A stretch of DNA of 64,000 nt from Pseudarthrobacter sp. PS3-L1 (GTDB taxonomy: Bacteria; Actinomycetota; Actinomycetes; Actinomycetales; Micrococcaceae). Shown here piece after piece: positions 7,909 to 15,817 of this stretch. Location: positions 124,001 through 188,000 of the forward strand of contig NZ_JASISU010000004.1 of NCBI RefSeq assembly GCF_030063285.1. The letters are read 5' to 3'. Made by a program: the position numbers and the translations under genes. The notes beneath the pieces were generated by a model, which worked only from the letters and a program-made list of their open reading frames with translations, was not told the origin of the DNA and did no database searches. The stretch's first letter is position 1, and each line of letters begins with the position of its first letter.

Positions 7909-9049
7909 CGGGCAGCCTTACGTCCAGGGTGTGTGTCTCCACAAAGTCGAGGGCGTGACGAACGGCTCCAACCGTGACGATTCCATCGCCCAGCGCGGAG
8001 ACTGTGACCCTGGGTGGGGTTGGGCTCAGCTCTGCCAGCCTGGCTGTCATGGCCGGGAGCAGGACTCCTGCCGACTCCGCGACGGCTCCACCCAAGACCA
8101 GCTGTTCAGGGTTGAGGAGGCTGGACAGTGCCGTAATGACGCGGGCCATCCTTTCGGCAATCCTGGCCAGCACAGCCGCCGATGCGCAGTCACCCCTTGC
8201 GGCTGCTGCAAATACCTCGGCGGGTTCCGTACCAGGGACGGGCGCCCACTCCCGGACCAGCGCAGCGATCCCGGCGGTGCTGCCCACGCCCTCCACCAGT
8301 TCCAGGAAACTCATTTCGCCAGCCGCGCCGCGTGCGCCGTGGAGCAGCCGGCCGGACTCGATGATCCCGGCCCCCAGCCGTTCGCTGGCCAACAGCACCA
8401 CCAGGTGGTCCACTCCGGTGCCGGTGCCGCGCCATCTTTCCCCGAGTGCGGCAAGGTTCGCATCGTTCTCCAGCAGGACCCGCCAGCCGTGGAGGTCGTG
8501 CAGCGCTGACCGCAGGCCGACGTCGAACTGGCGCCAGAACGGTTGGCTCGCCAGGAGCGTTCCGTCGTTGCTGACCGGTGCAGCCAGTCCTGCCGTCACC
8601 GCAAGGACCGAGGCGGCGGTGCTTCCGGCATCGTCCAGCGCAGCCAGGCACACTGTGTCGATGACGCTGATGCGTTCCGCGGCCACGATCTGGGTGTCAC
8701 GGCAGCTACGGCTTGCCGTCCCCAGGATTGTTCCCCGTAGATCAGCCACTGAGGCAGTGGTTGTTGCTGCCCCGATGTCCACCCCCACCACCACCCCTGC
8801 CATGGCGTTGAGTTCGAACCGCCTGGCCGGGCGGCCGGCACCCAATGCGGCTCCGGAAGCGACAACTTCCGTGATCCAGCCGCGCCGGACCAGGTCTTCG
8901 CTGACGGCGATGACCGAGGCGCGGGTGAGGCCAGAAGCCGCCATCAGCTCCGTTGCCGTGGCTTCCTGCGTGCCGCGAAGGTGGGTCAGGACGGCCATGG
9001 CGTTAACGCGCCGCAGCAGCTGCGGGGTGGCTGCACCAGAGTCTGTCAT
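7892..9049 (-). CDS. ROK family transcriptional regulator with degenerate kinase motifs
   Basis: The 385-residue protein has an N-terminal winged helix (about residues 10-70, with LMAASGLTRASVIAVSEDLV as recognition region). An actin-like ROK domain begins at GVVVGVDIGAATTTASVADL (about 85-104), and the conserved VLLENDANLAALGERW is present. The kinase GE(I/V)GH element reads GEMSF and the zinc-binding CxCGxxGC signature is missing, so sugar phosphorylation is unlikely. I infer a sugar-responsive repressor of the divergent GH13 gene, acting at the palindrome in the shared intergenic region. AAGGA precedes ATG 9049. Its tail overlaps the antiporter gene in convergent orientation. Confidence 0.9.
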   Translation of the reverse strand: MTDSGAATPQLLRRVNAMAVLTHLRGTQEATATELMAASGLTRASVIAVSEDLVRRGWITEVVASGAALGAGRPARRFELNAMAGVVVGVDIGAATTTASVADLRGTILGTASRSCRDTQIVAAERISVIDTVCLAALDDAGSTAASVLAVTAGLAAPVSNDGTLLASQPFWRQFDVGLRSALHDLHGWRVLLENDANLAALGERWRGTGTGVDHLVVLLASERLGAGIIESGRLLHGARGAAGEMSFLELVEGVGSTAGIAALVREWAPVPGTEPAEVFAAAARGDCASAAVLARIAERMARVITALSSLLNPEQLVLGGAVAESAGVLLPAMTARLAELSPTPPRVTVSALGDGIVTVGAVRHALDFVETHTLDVRLPATPPA

Positions 9050-9099
9050 TGTGTCCTTGACCGTCGACGGGCTCGCGCCCCATACTTGGGAGTGAATAT

Positions 9100-9118
9100 A
9101 TTTAGATTATATCTAAAT
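9100..9118. promoter_or_regulatory. Perfect palindrome, probable ROK operator
   Basis: ATTTAGAT-TAT-ATCTAAAT is an 8-bp perfect inverted repeat in an unusually AT-rich patch midway between the divergent ROK and GH13 start codons. It is suited to bind a dimeric repressor and control one or both genes. Confidence 0.7.
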
Positions 9119-9192
9119 TATCCGCACTCAGCGTCTGCAGACAATCACTGCTCGCTGCTGCTTCATCCACCACGGCCCAAAGGATTGATCGC

Positions 9193-10899
9193 TTGTCCAC
9201 GTCCGCCACTTTGGCAAACCTGTCCGATGACCCCCGCCTGTCTGATCCCAACTGGTGGCGCCAGGCCGCCGTGTATCAGATCTACCCCCGCAGTTTTGCC
9301 GATTCCAATGGGGATGGCCTGGGCGACATCAACGGCATCACAGCAAGGGTGCCCTACCTGAAGAGCCTGGGAATCGACGCCGTCTGGCTCAGCCCGTTTT
9401 ACCCATCCGCCCTTGCGGACGGCGGCTACGACGTTGATGACTACCGCGACGTGGATCCTAAGCTCGGTACGCTGGATGACTTCGCCAGGCTTTCCACGGC
9501 ACTGCACCAGGCTGGCATCAAGCTGATTGCGGACATTGTCCCCAACCACTCCTCCAACCGGCACGTCTGGTTCCAGGAAGCCCTGGCCGCGCCCCGTGGG
9601 TCAGCGGCCCGGGAGCGCTACATCTTCCGCGATGGCCTCGGCCCCAACGGTGACACCCCGCCGTCGGACTGGGAATCAGTGTTTGGCGGACCCGCCTGGG
9701 AGCGTATTACGGAACCCGACGGCACCCCCGGGCAGTGGTACATGCACATTTTCGCCACAGAGCAGCCGGACCTGAACTGGGCCAACCGGGAAATCCGTGA
9801 CGACTTCCTGAAAACCCTGCGCTTCTGGTCAGACCGCGGCGTGGACGGCTTCCGCGTGGACGTAGCGCACGCGCTCACAAAGGACCTCAGTGAACCGCTC
9901 AAGTCCAGTTCGGAGCTGACCGCAGCGAACACCGGTACGGACGGCTTCCCCGACGGCACACACCCGTTCTGGGACCGAGACGAAGTCCACGAGGTCTATA
10001 CCGAGTGGCGTGAGGTCTTCAACGAATACACCCCGCCGCGGACCGCCGTGGCTGAAGCCTGGGTGCACGCCAGCCGGCGTGCCCGCTATGCCAGTCCCGA
10101 AGGACTGGGCCAGGCCTTCAACTTCGACCTCCTGCAAGCACACTTCAACGCTGGCGAGTTCCGCGAGATCATCACCCGCAACCATGAGGAAGCCCTTGCC
10201 ACCGGAGCGTCTTCCACATGGGTCTTCTCAAACCACGACGTCGTCCGGCACGCCACACGGTATGGCCTGAGCACCGCGGACGGCAAGGACGTGGGTGGCC
10301 AGGACGGCAAAGGCTGGCTCCTCCGCGGGGCTCCGGCCAACGAGGTGGATGCGGCACTGGGGCTGCAGCGGGCCCGGGCAGCATCCTTGCTCCTGCTGGC
10401 ACTGCCCGGTTCCGCGTATCTCTACCAGGGAGAGGAACTCGGCCTGCAGGAAGTGGGGGATATTCCCGACGCTGACCGGCAGGATCCCACGTTCTTCCGA
10501 AACAAGGGTGTGGAAGTGGGCCGTGATGGTTGCCGCGTGCCCCTGCCCTGGACCGCAGAGGGGCCTTCCTTCGGTTTCGGTGAGGGCACAGCACACCTGC
10601 CGCAGCCCGAGTGGTTTAGCGGACTCGCGGTAAAGCAGCAGGACGGTGTGGCGGGCTCAACGCTCGAGCTTTACCGCGAGGCTCTGCGGCTCCGACGCGA
10701 GCTCCAGGGTGCGGAGGAAATCGAATGGCTCGCTAACGCCAACCCCGACGTCCTGCACCTGCGGCGACCCGGTGGATGGCAGAGCGTGACCAACTTTGGC
10801 TCCGACCCTGTGGAACTTCCTGCCGGCGAAGTGCTCCTGAGCAGTGCTCCGCTGCAGGACTCACTGCTGCCGGGCAACGCCACGGCCTGGTTGCGCTGA
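9193..10899 (+). CDS. Alpha-glucosidase, glycoside hydrolase family 13
   Basis: A 568-residue cytoplasmic GH13 enzyme with no signal peptide, probably splitting terminal alpha-1,4 or alpha-1,6 glucosides such as maltose, isomaltose or trehalulose. The TIM-barrel opens with YQIYPRSFADSNGDGLGDI (about 28-46). Conserved regions are DIVPNHSSN (about 115-123), GVDGFRVDVAHA with the nucleophile Asp (about 216-227), VAEAWVHA with the acid/base Glu (about 279-286) and FSNHDVVRH (about 345-353). A C-terminal beta domain follows. The start is TTG 9193 with AAAGGA 9 bases upstream. It is divergent from a ROK regulator with a shared palindrome, pointing to sugar-inducible control. No ABC transporter is adjacent. 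Confidence 0.93.
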   Translation: MSTSATLANLSDDPRLSDPNWWRQAAVYQIYPRSFADSNGDGLGDINGITARVPYLKSLGIDAVWLSPFYPSALADGGYDVDDYRDVDPKLGTLDDFARLSTALHQAGIKLIADIVPNHSSNRHVWFQEALAAPRGSAARERYIFRDGLGPNGDTPPSDWESVFGGPAWERITEPDGTPGQWYMHIFATEQPDLNWANREIRDDFLKTLRFWSDRGVDGFRVDVAHALTKDLSEPLKSSSELTAANTGTDGFPDGTHPFWDRDEVHEVYTEWREVFNEYTPPRTAVAEAWVHASRRARYASPEGLGQAFNFDLLQAHFNAGEFREIITRNHEEALATGASSTWVFSNHDVVRHATRYGLSTADGKDVGGQDGKGWLLRGAPANEVDAALGLQRARAASLLLLALPGSAYLYQGEELGLQEVGDIPDADRQDPTFFRNKGVEVGRDGCRVPLPWTAEGPSFGFGEGTAHLPQPEWFSGLAVKQQDGVAGSTLELYREALRLRRELQGAEEIEWLANANPDVLHLRRPGGWQSVTNFGSDPVELPAGEVLLSSAPLQDSLLPGNATAWLR

Positions 10900-10912
10900 C
10901 CTTTGCGGCCCA

Positions 10913-10963
10913 ACGGCCTGGGACCACTGAGAGCGAGACGCGCTCTTAGTGGTCCCAGGCCGT
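10913..10963 (+). terminator. Very long hairpin downstream of the alpha-glucosidase gene
   Basis: The 23-base arms at 10913-10935 and 10941-10963 pair with a single G-U and a 5-base loop. There is no T run after either side. It lies 13 bases past the glucosidase stop, so it may terminate or stabilise that mRNA. Confidence 0.6.
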
Positions 10964-11073
10964 GTGTGTTGGACCTTTTGTGGTGCTCGGTCACAATTGG
11001 TCCCGTGGGGTTTTTGTTCGTATTGGTCGTCACAGCTTCCGGGGCTGCGTCGCAAACTGCTCCTGGGTAAAGA

Positions 11074-11079
11074 TACGGT
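11074..11079 (+). promoter_or_regulatory. Putative -10 element, leaderless start
   Basis: TACGGT is followed by 6 bases and the ATG at 11086, with no ribosome binding site. Confidence 0.45.
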
Positions 11080-11085
11080 AGAACC

Positions 11086-11949
11086 ATGACGTCTATGCCT
11101 GCCACCGAGACCACTCGGCCCGAACGCTCCATCCCTGCTGACATTGCCCGCTCCTGGCTGCTGGTTAATGCCATGAAGACGGAGCTGTTTGATCAGGCAG
11201 CGGGTTCCCGGGCCGACGCCATCATCCTGGACATTGAGGACGCGGTGGATCCGTCCCAGAAGGACGAAGCACGCCGGAACGTTATCGATTGGCTCACCGC
11301 CGGCGGCAAAGCCTGGGTGCGTATCAACGATGCCACCAGTCCCTTCTGGGCTGACGATCTTTCGAACCTCCGCGGCACCCCGGGCCTGCTAGGCGTCATG
11401 CTCGCCAAGACAGAGTCAGCTGACCAGGTCACGGAAAGCTTCCACCGCATGGACGGCAAGACCCCCGTCATCGCGCTGGTTGAATCGGCGCTCGGCATCG
11501 AGGAAGCGAACAACATCGCCAAGGCGCAGGGTGTGTTCCGCCTGGCATTTGGTTCCGGTGACTTCCGCCGCGACACAGGCATGGCAGCAACACCTGAGGC
11601 CATGGCCTATCCCCGTGCCAAGCTGGTGGTTGCCAGCCGTGTGGGCAACCTGCCCGGTCCCATTGACGGCCCCACCGTGGGTACCAACCACCCGATCCTG
11701 CGCGAGCAGACCGGAATCACTGTCACTATGGGCATGACCGGCAAACTTTGCCTGGCAATCGACCAGACCAGCGTCATCAACGAGGTCATCAGCCCCACAC
11801 CCTCTGACACGGCGTGGGCCACGGATTTCATGGCCGATTTCGAAGCCAACGGCCGTGTCATCCGTGACGGCTCAGACCTGCCCCGGTTGGGACGCGCCGA
11901 GAAGATCATGAAGCTCGCTGTGGCCTTCGGAGTACAGCCTGCCCTCTGA
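11086..11949 (+). CDS. CitE-like CoA ester lyase (HpcH/HpaI aldolase family)
   Basis: A 287-residue TIM-barrel lyase of the citrate lyase beta-subunit-like family, which cleaves acyl-CoA esters such as malyl- or citramalyl-CoA. Motifs in order are AIILDIEDAVDPSQKDEAR (about residues 45-63, metal and substrate contacts), WVRINDATS (about 76-84), VMLAKTES (about 104-111), ALVESALGIEEA (about 131-142) and FGSGDFRRDTGM (about 155-166). The length fits stand-alone CitE-like proteins. The lyase alpha and gamma subunit genes are absent, arguing against a true citrate lyase complex. The start follows a -10 hexamer by 6 bases without a Shine-Dalgarno. A strong terminator follows the stop. Confidence 0.88.
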   Translation: MTSMPATETTRPERSIPADIARSWLLVNAMKTELFDQAAGSRADAIILDIEDAVDPSQKDEARRNVIDWLTAGGKAWVRINDATSPFWADDLSNLRGTPGLLGVMLAKTESADQVTESFHRMDGKTPVIALVESALGIEEANNIAKAQGVFRLAFGSGDFRRDTGMAATPEAMAYPRAKLVVASRVGNLPGPIDGPTVGTNHPILREQTGITVTMGMTGKLCLAIDQTSVINEVISPTPSDTAWATDFMADFEANGRVIRDGSDLPRLGRAEKIMKLAVAFGVQPAL

Positions 11950-11970
11950 ACCGACCACCGCATCCACCGA

Positions 11971-12006
11971 CCCCGTGAACCGTTTTGTGGTTCACGGGGT
12001 TTTTTG
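11971..12006 (+). terminator. Intrinsic terminator overlapping the next gene's start
   Basis: CCCCGTGAACC pairs perfectly with GGTTCACGGGG (11-bp stem, 7-base loop) and is followed by TTTTTT. It lies 21 bases after the CitE-like stop. The GTG start of the DUF2797 gene (11975) is inside the 5' arm. Confidence 0.9.
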
Positions 12007-12922
12007 GGATGGGCCGGCCGCGCTGGGGGAGACCGCCGACGGCGGCAGCCCCGCTATCGCGCTCCAGGCCCAGCGGGATTCGAGTGGGGCAGCCCTCCAC
12101 GCGATGGCGCTTGAGCCCGGAACTTCACTGGGTTTTCGGGTTCTTCCGGGACAGAAGTACTGCCTGGGGCATGTGCTGGTGTATTCGGCCATCAAGCGCG
12201 AGCATGTCCTGTGTCCTGATGGTGCGCAGGCCGTTCGCGGATACCAGTGTCAAAGGTGTTTTGTTGCCGACAACGCCCGCCTGATCCACGATTTCCATCG
12301 GGGTGGCCGGGTACCGCCAGGCCTGCGTGACTACCTCATGGCGCAGCACTGGCTCTACGTCGCCACCTTCGCCAACGGGGACAGCAAAGTAGGCACCGCC
12401 TCGCACCCGCGCAAGTGGAACCGGTTGGCAGAGCAGGGAGCCGTGGTTGCGCGATACATTGCGCGGGCCGATGACGGGCGGGTGGTCAGGCTGCTGGAGG
12501 ACATGGTGACGCGGGACGTCGGGCTGGCCCAGCAAGTACGCGCTGTCACCAAAACCGCTGCGCTGACCTCGCCGCAGCCCGCAGGTGACCTGAAACGCCG
12601 GAATGCGGCCAGTGTCCGTGCAGCGCAGGCAGTGCTGATGACCACGGCGATCACCGGCTTTGACGTAGTTGATGAAACGTGGGTGCGGCCCCGGCAAGCT
12701 GCGGTGCTCTGCGCTCCGGGCAACAGGTTGCGTTACCCGCAACCACTGGATGCTGGCACGCATGGCTTCACCGTGGCCAGCCTCAGCGGCAGCCAGGCGC
12801 TGGTCCGGGTTGCCGGCGCAGAGGTGGACTTTGTGGTGGACCTGGGGGCGCTCAAGGGCCGGCTGGTCGAGTTGGGCAATTTCACCACAGAGGTCCCATC
12901 CCTGCAGGAAGCACTCTTCTAG
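11975..12922 (+). CDS. DUF2797 domain protein
   Basis: A 315-residue cytoplasmic protein of the DUF2797 family, with no known function. The N-terminus VVHGVFWDG resembles the family start. Four cysteines (residues 63, 80, 92 and 95, including YQCQRCF) suggest a zinc-binding module. HWLYVATFANGDSKVGTAS (about 117-135) recalls GIY-YIG-like strand patterns. GTG 11975 is the first possible start, because the frame is closed by a stop at 11909 and has no other initiation codon between. It has neither a ribosome binding site nor a -10 at leaderless spacing, and it lies in the stem of the preceding terminator. A second in-frame GTG is at 11987. Confidence 0.82.
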   Translation: MNRFVVHGVFWDGPAALGETADGGSPAIALQAQRDSSGAALHAMALEPGTSLGFRVLPGQKYCLGHVLVYSAIKREHVLCPDGAQAVRGYQCQRCFVADNARLIHDFHRGGRVPPGLRDYLMAQHWLYVATFANGDSKVGTASHPRKWNRLAEQGAVVARYIARADDGRVVRLLEDMVTRDVGLAQQVRAVTKTAALTSPQPAGDLKRRNAASVRAAQAVLMTTAITGFDVVDETWVRPRQAAVLCAPGNRLRYPQPLDAGTHGFTVASLSGSQALVRVAGAEVDFVVDLGALKGRLVELGNFTTEVPSLQEALF

Positions 12923-12959
12923 GGTTCCTCCCACGGTCTGCGGCCGCTGCAGGCCTGGC

Positions 12960-12965
12960 TAGACT
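12960..12965 (+). promoter_or_regulatory. Putative -10 element, leaderless start
   Basis: TAGACT lies 6 bases before ATG 12972, with no ribosome binding site. Confidence 0.5.
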
Positions 12966-12971
12966 GAGACC

Positions 12972-13196
12972 ATGCTGAACGAATTTTGGGCGACTGCCTC
13001 CACCACGTACAAGCGGGTGGTTTTCGCGGCCATGGGCCTACTGGGACTGGGCCTGGTCCTGAACATTGTGGGCAACATTGCGGGCTACCGCGAACTGGCC
13101 ATCACAGCGCTGTTTGTTATTGGCGCTGGCTTGGTGCTGCACCTGCTCGGTATTGGCATCCGCGCCCGTGAAGTCTCACGCAGGCTACGGAAGTAG
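12972..13196 (+). CDS. Small two-helix membrane protein (DUF3188-like)
   Basis: A 74-residue protein with two hydrophobic segments (about 17-36 and 43-61), a short polar loop (GNIAGYRELA) and a basic C-terminal tail (RAREVSRRLRK). This fits an inner-membrane hairpin with both ends probably cytoplasmic. The arrangement resembles actinobacterial DUF3188 proteins, but I could not check this. The -10 to ATG spacing suggests a leaderless transcript. The next gene (hadA-like) starts 46 bases later. Confidence 0.7.
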   Translation: MLNEFWATASTTYKRVVFAAMGLLGLGLVLNIVGNIAGYRELAITALFVIGAGLVLHLLGIGIRAREVSRRLRK

Positions 13197-13229
13197 CTCC
13201 GGCTGGGGCGCTGGCGCAGGGCTGGGCGA

Positions 13230-13235
13230 TAAGCT
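13230..13235 (+). promoter_or_regulatory. Putative -10 element upstream of hadA-like gene
   Basis: TAAGCT is 7 bases before ATG 13243. GGAAGG also occurs in the gap but too close to act as a normal ribosome binding site. Confidence 0.4.
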
Positions 13236-13242
13236 GGAAGGC

Positions 13243-13701
13243 ATGAGTATCAATCCGGACCTGCAGGGCCGCAGCTATCCTGCCGCAGAGACCTACGACG
13301 TTGGCCGCGAGAAAATCCGTGAGTTTGCCCAGGCCGTTAAGGCAACCCATCCGCACCACTACGATGTTGCCGCAGCACAGGCCGCCGGGTATCCCGACCT
13401 TGTTGCGCCACCCACGTTTGCCATCATCGTGGCCCAGCGCGCGGACGCGCAACTGATCGAAGATCCGGGGGCCGGGATCGATTTCTCCCGTGTTGTTCAT
13501 GCAGACCAGCGCTTTACGCATCACCGGCCCATTTTTGCCGGCGACAGGCTGGCCGCCGAACTCCATGTGGACGGTGTGCGTGCCATGGGTGGCGGTGCCA
13601 TGCTGACCACCCGCTCCGAGGTTTTCGCACTTACCGCAGCGGGCCGCGAACCTGTCACAACCACCACGTCATCCATCCTGGTCAGGGGAGAGGGACAGTA
13701 A
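13243..13701 (+). CDS. MaoC/FAS1-type dehydratase subunit, HadA-like
   Basis: A 152-residue hot-dog fold protein resembling the HadA (UPF0336) subunit of the (3R)-hydroxyacyl-ACP dehydratase. Segments include YDVGREKIREFAQAV (about 18-32), DLVAPPTFAIIVAQRADAQL (about 51-70), HADQRFTHHRPIFAGDRL (about 85-102) and an MGGGAML strand. HadA-type subunits lack the catalytic Asp/His pair and bind the acyl chain. The catalytic partner is encoded next, 2 bases downstream. The frame is open upstream, but ATG 13243 begins the conserved sequence. The hadA-hadB-murB order is common in Actinobacteria. Confidence 0.87.
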   Translation: MSINPDLQGRSYPAAETYDVGREKIREFAQAVKATHPHHYDVAAAQAAGYPDLVAPPTFAIIVAQRADAQLIEDPGAGIDFSRVVHADQRFTHHRPIFAGDRLAAELHVDGVRAMGGGAMLTTRSEVFALTAAGREPVTTTTSSILVRGEGQ

Positions 13702-13703
13702 AC

Positions 13704-14141
13704 ATGAGCCCCACACTTAACGAACTCAGCGTTGGCCAGGACATCGGCACCCGCAGCATCGCGCTGACGCGGCAGGATCTGGTCAAGTACGCCGGCGCGT
13801 CCGGCGACTTCAACCCGATCCACTGGAACGAAGCTTTTGCAACCTCCGTTGGCCTCCCGGGAGTGATAGCGCACGGCATGTTCACCATGGGAGCAGCCGT
13901 CCAGCTGGTGACCGATTGGGCAGACGGCGCCGCCGCCGTCGTCGACTACCAGACCCGGTTCACTAAGCCGGTCCTGGTGGCCGACTCGACCGGAACGCCC
14001 GACGCCGGTGCCACCCTTGAGGTGACAGGCACCGTCGGGGCGCTTGATCCCGAGGGTGGAACGGCACGGATCGACCTCACCGTCATGGCTGGCGGGTTGA
14101 AGGTCCTCATGAAGTCCCAAGCCATTGTCAGGTTTGCATGA
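13704..14141 (+). CDS. MaoC-like dehydratase, HadB-like catalytic subunit
   Basis: A 145-residue hot-dog hydratase with the MaoC catalytic motif ASGDFNPIHWNEAFA (about 31-45, Asp and His catalytic) followed by GLPGVIAHGMF (about 49-59). With HadA it would dehydrate (3R)-hydroxyacyl-ACP/CoA. ATG 13704 begins 2 bases after the hadA stop, and the stop overlaps murB as ATGA, indicating translational coupling. Mycobacterial HadAB acts in mycolate synthesis. Arthrobacter-type cells lack mycolates, so another acyl chain is presumably the substrate. Confidence 0.9.
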   Translation: MSPTLNELSVGQDIGTRSIALTRQDLVKYAGASGDFNPIHWNEAFATSVGLPGVIAHGMFTMGAAVQLVTDWADGAAAVVDYQTRFTKPVLVADSTGTPDAGATLEVTGTVGALDPEGGTARIDLTVMAGGLKVLMKSQAIVRFA

Positions 14142-15223
14142 GTGGGGTCCAGCTTTCCGAGCTGACCACCGTTGGTGTTGGCGGGCCAGCTGGCCGGTAT
14201 GTCAAGGCCACGTCCGAAGCCGAGATCATCGGCGCCGTCCGCGACGCCGATGCTGCTGGTGAGCAGGTCCTCATCATCGGCGGCGGCTCCAATCTGGTGG
14301 TCGGGGACAGCGGCTTTGCCGGCACTGTCATCCACATTGCATCCGAGGGATTCACCGTCAATGCGGAGGATTCCTGTGGCGGGGTGGCAGTGGTGGTCCA
14401 GGCTGGCCACAACTGGGATGCCCTGGTCCGCCATGCAGTCATGCACGCATGGTCAGGGATCGAAGCACTGTCCGGAATTCCCGGCTCCACCGGTGCAACG
14501 CCTGTGCAGAACGTTGGCGCCTATGGCTCAGATGTATCCCAGACCATCGCAGCCGTGCGTACGTGGGACCGGCAGCGCAACGCTGTACAGACCTTCACCA
14601 ACTCCGAGCTTAAGTTCGGTTACCGGGATTCCCTCCTGAAGCAGACAACGCTCGGTGGCTCACCGCGCTACGTGGTCCTGACAGTTGAGTTCCAGCTTCC
14701 GCTGGGCCGGATGAGCGCCCCGGTACGCTACGCCGAACTGGCCCGGGTGCTGGGCGTGGAGCCTGGCCAGCGGGCATACTCCAATGATGTCCGCCGGGAA
14801 GTGCTCCGGCTGAGGGGCTCCAAGGGTATGGTCCTGGACGCTGCTGACCGGGACACCTGGTCCACCGGGTCATTTTTTACCAACCCCGTGGTGGACGCTG
14901 AGGTGGCGGAATCCTTACCTGCGGATGCCCCAGCATTTCCGTCGGGCCAGGAAGGTAAGGTCAAGCTTTCTGCTGCCTGGCTGATCGAAAAGGCCGGGTT
15001 TGGTAAGGGCTACGGCCTGGACGCAGAATCAGTCTCCGGCGGCCGCGCCGCACTCTCCACCAAGCACACTCTGGCCATCACCAACCGGGGCGACGCCTCA
15101 GCTACCGATCTGGCCGCCGTCGGGCGTGCTGTGAAGGCAGGTGTTGCCGAGCGCTTCGGCATCGAGTTGTCCCCGGAGCCTGTCCTGATCGGCGTCGAGC
15201 TCGGCTCAGGGCAGGGTACCTGA
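14138..15223 (+). CDS. murB: UDP-N-acetylmuramate dehydrogenase
   Basis: MurB (361 residues) reduces UDP-GlcNAc-enolpyruvate to UDP-MurNAc with NADPH and FAD, the second committed step of peptidoglycan precursor synthesis in the cytoplasm. FAD-binding motifs are ELTTVGVGGPAGRYVKA (near residues 6-22) and VLIIGGGSNLVVGDSGF (about 44-60). The substrate region has YGSDVSQT. The proton-donor serine lies in STGSFFTNPVV (about 243-253), and ELSPEPVLIGVEL near the C-terminus supplies the conserved glutamate. It is coupled to hadB by a 4-base overlap. Its 3' end overlaps the convergent membrane protein gene by 18 bases. Confidence 0.95.
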   Translation: MSGVQLSELTTVGVGGPAGRYVKATSEAEIIGAVRDADAAGEQVLIIGGGSNLVVGDSGFAGTVIHIASEGFTVNAEDSCGGVAVVVQAGHNWDALVRHAVMHAWSGIEALSGIPGSTGATPVQNVGAYGSDVSQTIAAVRTWDRQRNAVQTFTNSELKFGYRDSLLKQTTLGGSPRYVVLTVEFQLPLGRMSAPVRYAELARVLGVEPGQRAYSNDVRREVLRLRGSKGMVLDAADRDTWSTGSFFTNPVVDAEVAESLPADAPAFPSGQEGKVKLSAAWLIEKAGFGKGYGLDAESVSGGRAALSTKHTLAITNRGDASATDLAAVGRAVKAGVAERFGIELSPEPVLIGVELGSGQGT

Positions 15224-15703
15224 GCCGAGCACGTCCGGTGGGCCGGGTCGGCGGCTGGTCACTGCTGCACCCAGCAGTGCTGCGGTCCAGCCGATCAGGG
15301 CGAAATAGGCGCCCAGGAAGAGGAAGATCGAGAGACTCGCCTGCCTGGCTGATATTCCTGCCGCGATCAGGAAGAGGACTACGGCAAGGACTGTGATGGT
15401 GGCCGCCGCCGCAACCAGGCATTTACCGCACCGTGGCTGGTGCTTCCAGTCGCGGAGCACCCGGACGCGGCCGCGACCCACACGTACGCCGGGGAAGAGC
15501 ACTGCATAACCTCCGCCAAGGCTTAGTGCCAGGGACGGCATGAGCAGCCAGTCGGAGCTGGTGTCCGTGAGGGGCAGGCCGCGAGCGCCGTCCAGCACCT
15601 GGGGAACGCCAAGCGCAAGTCCACAGACCACGGCTGCCGTTCCCACGCGCATCCACAAGGTGGTTTTGGCCGGCACTGATCCCCACAAACTCCCCAAAGT
15701 CAT
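15206..15703 (-). CDS. Hypothetical four-helix membrane protein
   Basis: A 165-residue protein with four hydrophobic segments (about 17-36, 50-68, 95-115 and 122-145). A cytoplasmic-looking basic loop (RVGRGRVRVLRDWKHQPRCGKC, split here by CxxC at the end) lies between helices 2 and 3. The CGKC pair could bind metal or be redox active. I recognise no family. The gene is convergent with murB, overlapping it by 18 bases. Its ATG sits 6 bases after TAGGGT, fitting a leaderless transcript. Confidence 0.65.
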   Translation of the reverse strand: MTLGSLWGSVPAKTTLWMRVGTAAVVCGLALGVPQVLDGARGLPLTDTSSDWLLMPSLALSLGGGYAVLFPGVRVGRGRVRVLRDWKHQPRCGKCLVAAAATITVLAVVLFLIAAGISARQASLSIFLFLGAYFALIGWTAALLGAAVTSRRPGPPDVLGSGTLP

Positions 15704-15709
15704 TCCATT

Positions 15710-15715
15710 ACCCTA
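15710..15715 (-). promoter_or_regulatory. Putative -10 element, leaderless start
   Basis: On the reverse strand TAGGGT is 6 bases upstream of the ATG at 15703, with no ribosome binding site. Confidence 0.4.
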
Positions 15716-15817
15716 CCGAACATGGGGATGAGCCCCCGCACTGGTGCAGGCTTGGGCGTGGCCGCGGCCTGCACAAGCCACAATCGGGGCCAGGGCGGTC
15801 TGCGGAGAAGGCGTGGG

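Noticed and set aside
15749..15779. Short inverted repeat between the murB-side membrane protein and asd
   Set aside because: Arms of 6-7 bases with a long GC-rich loop and no T run. Too weak to call a terminator for asd.
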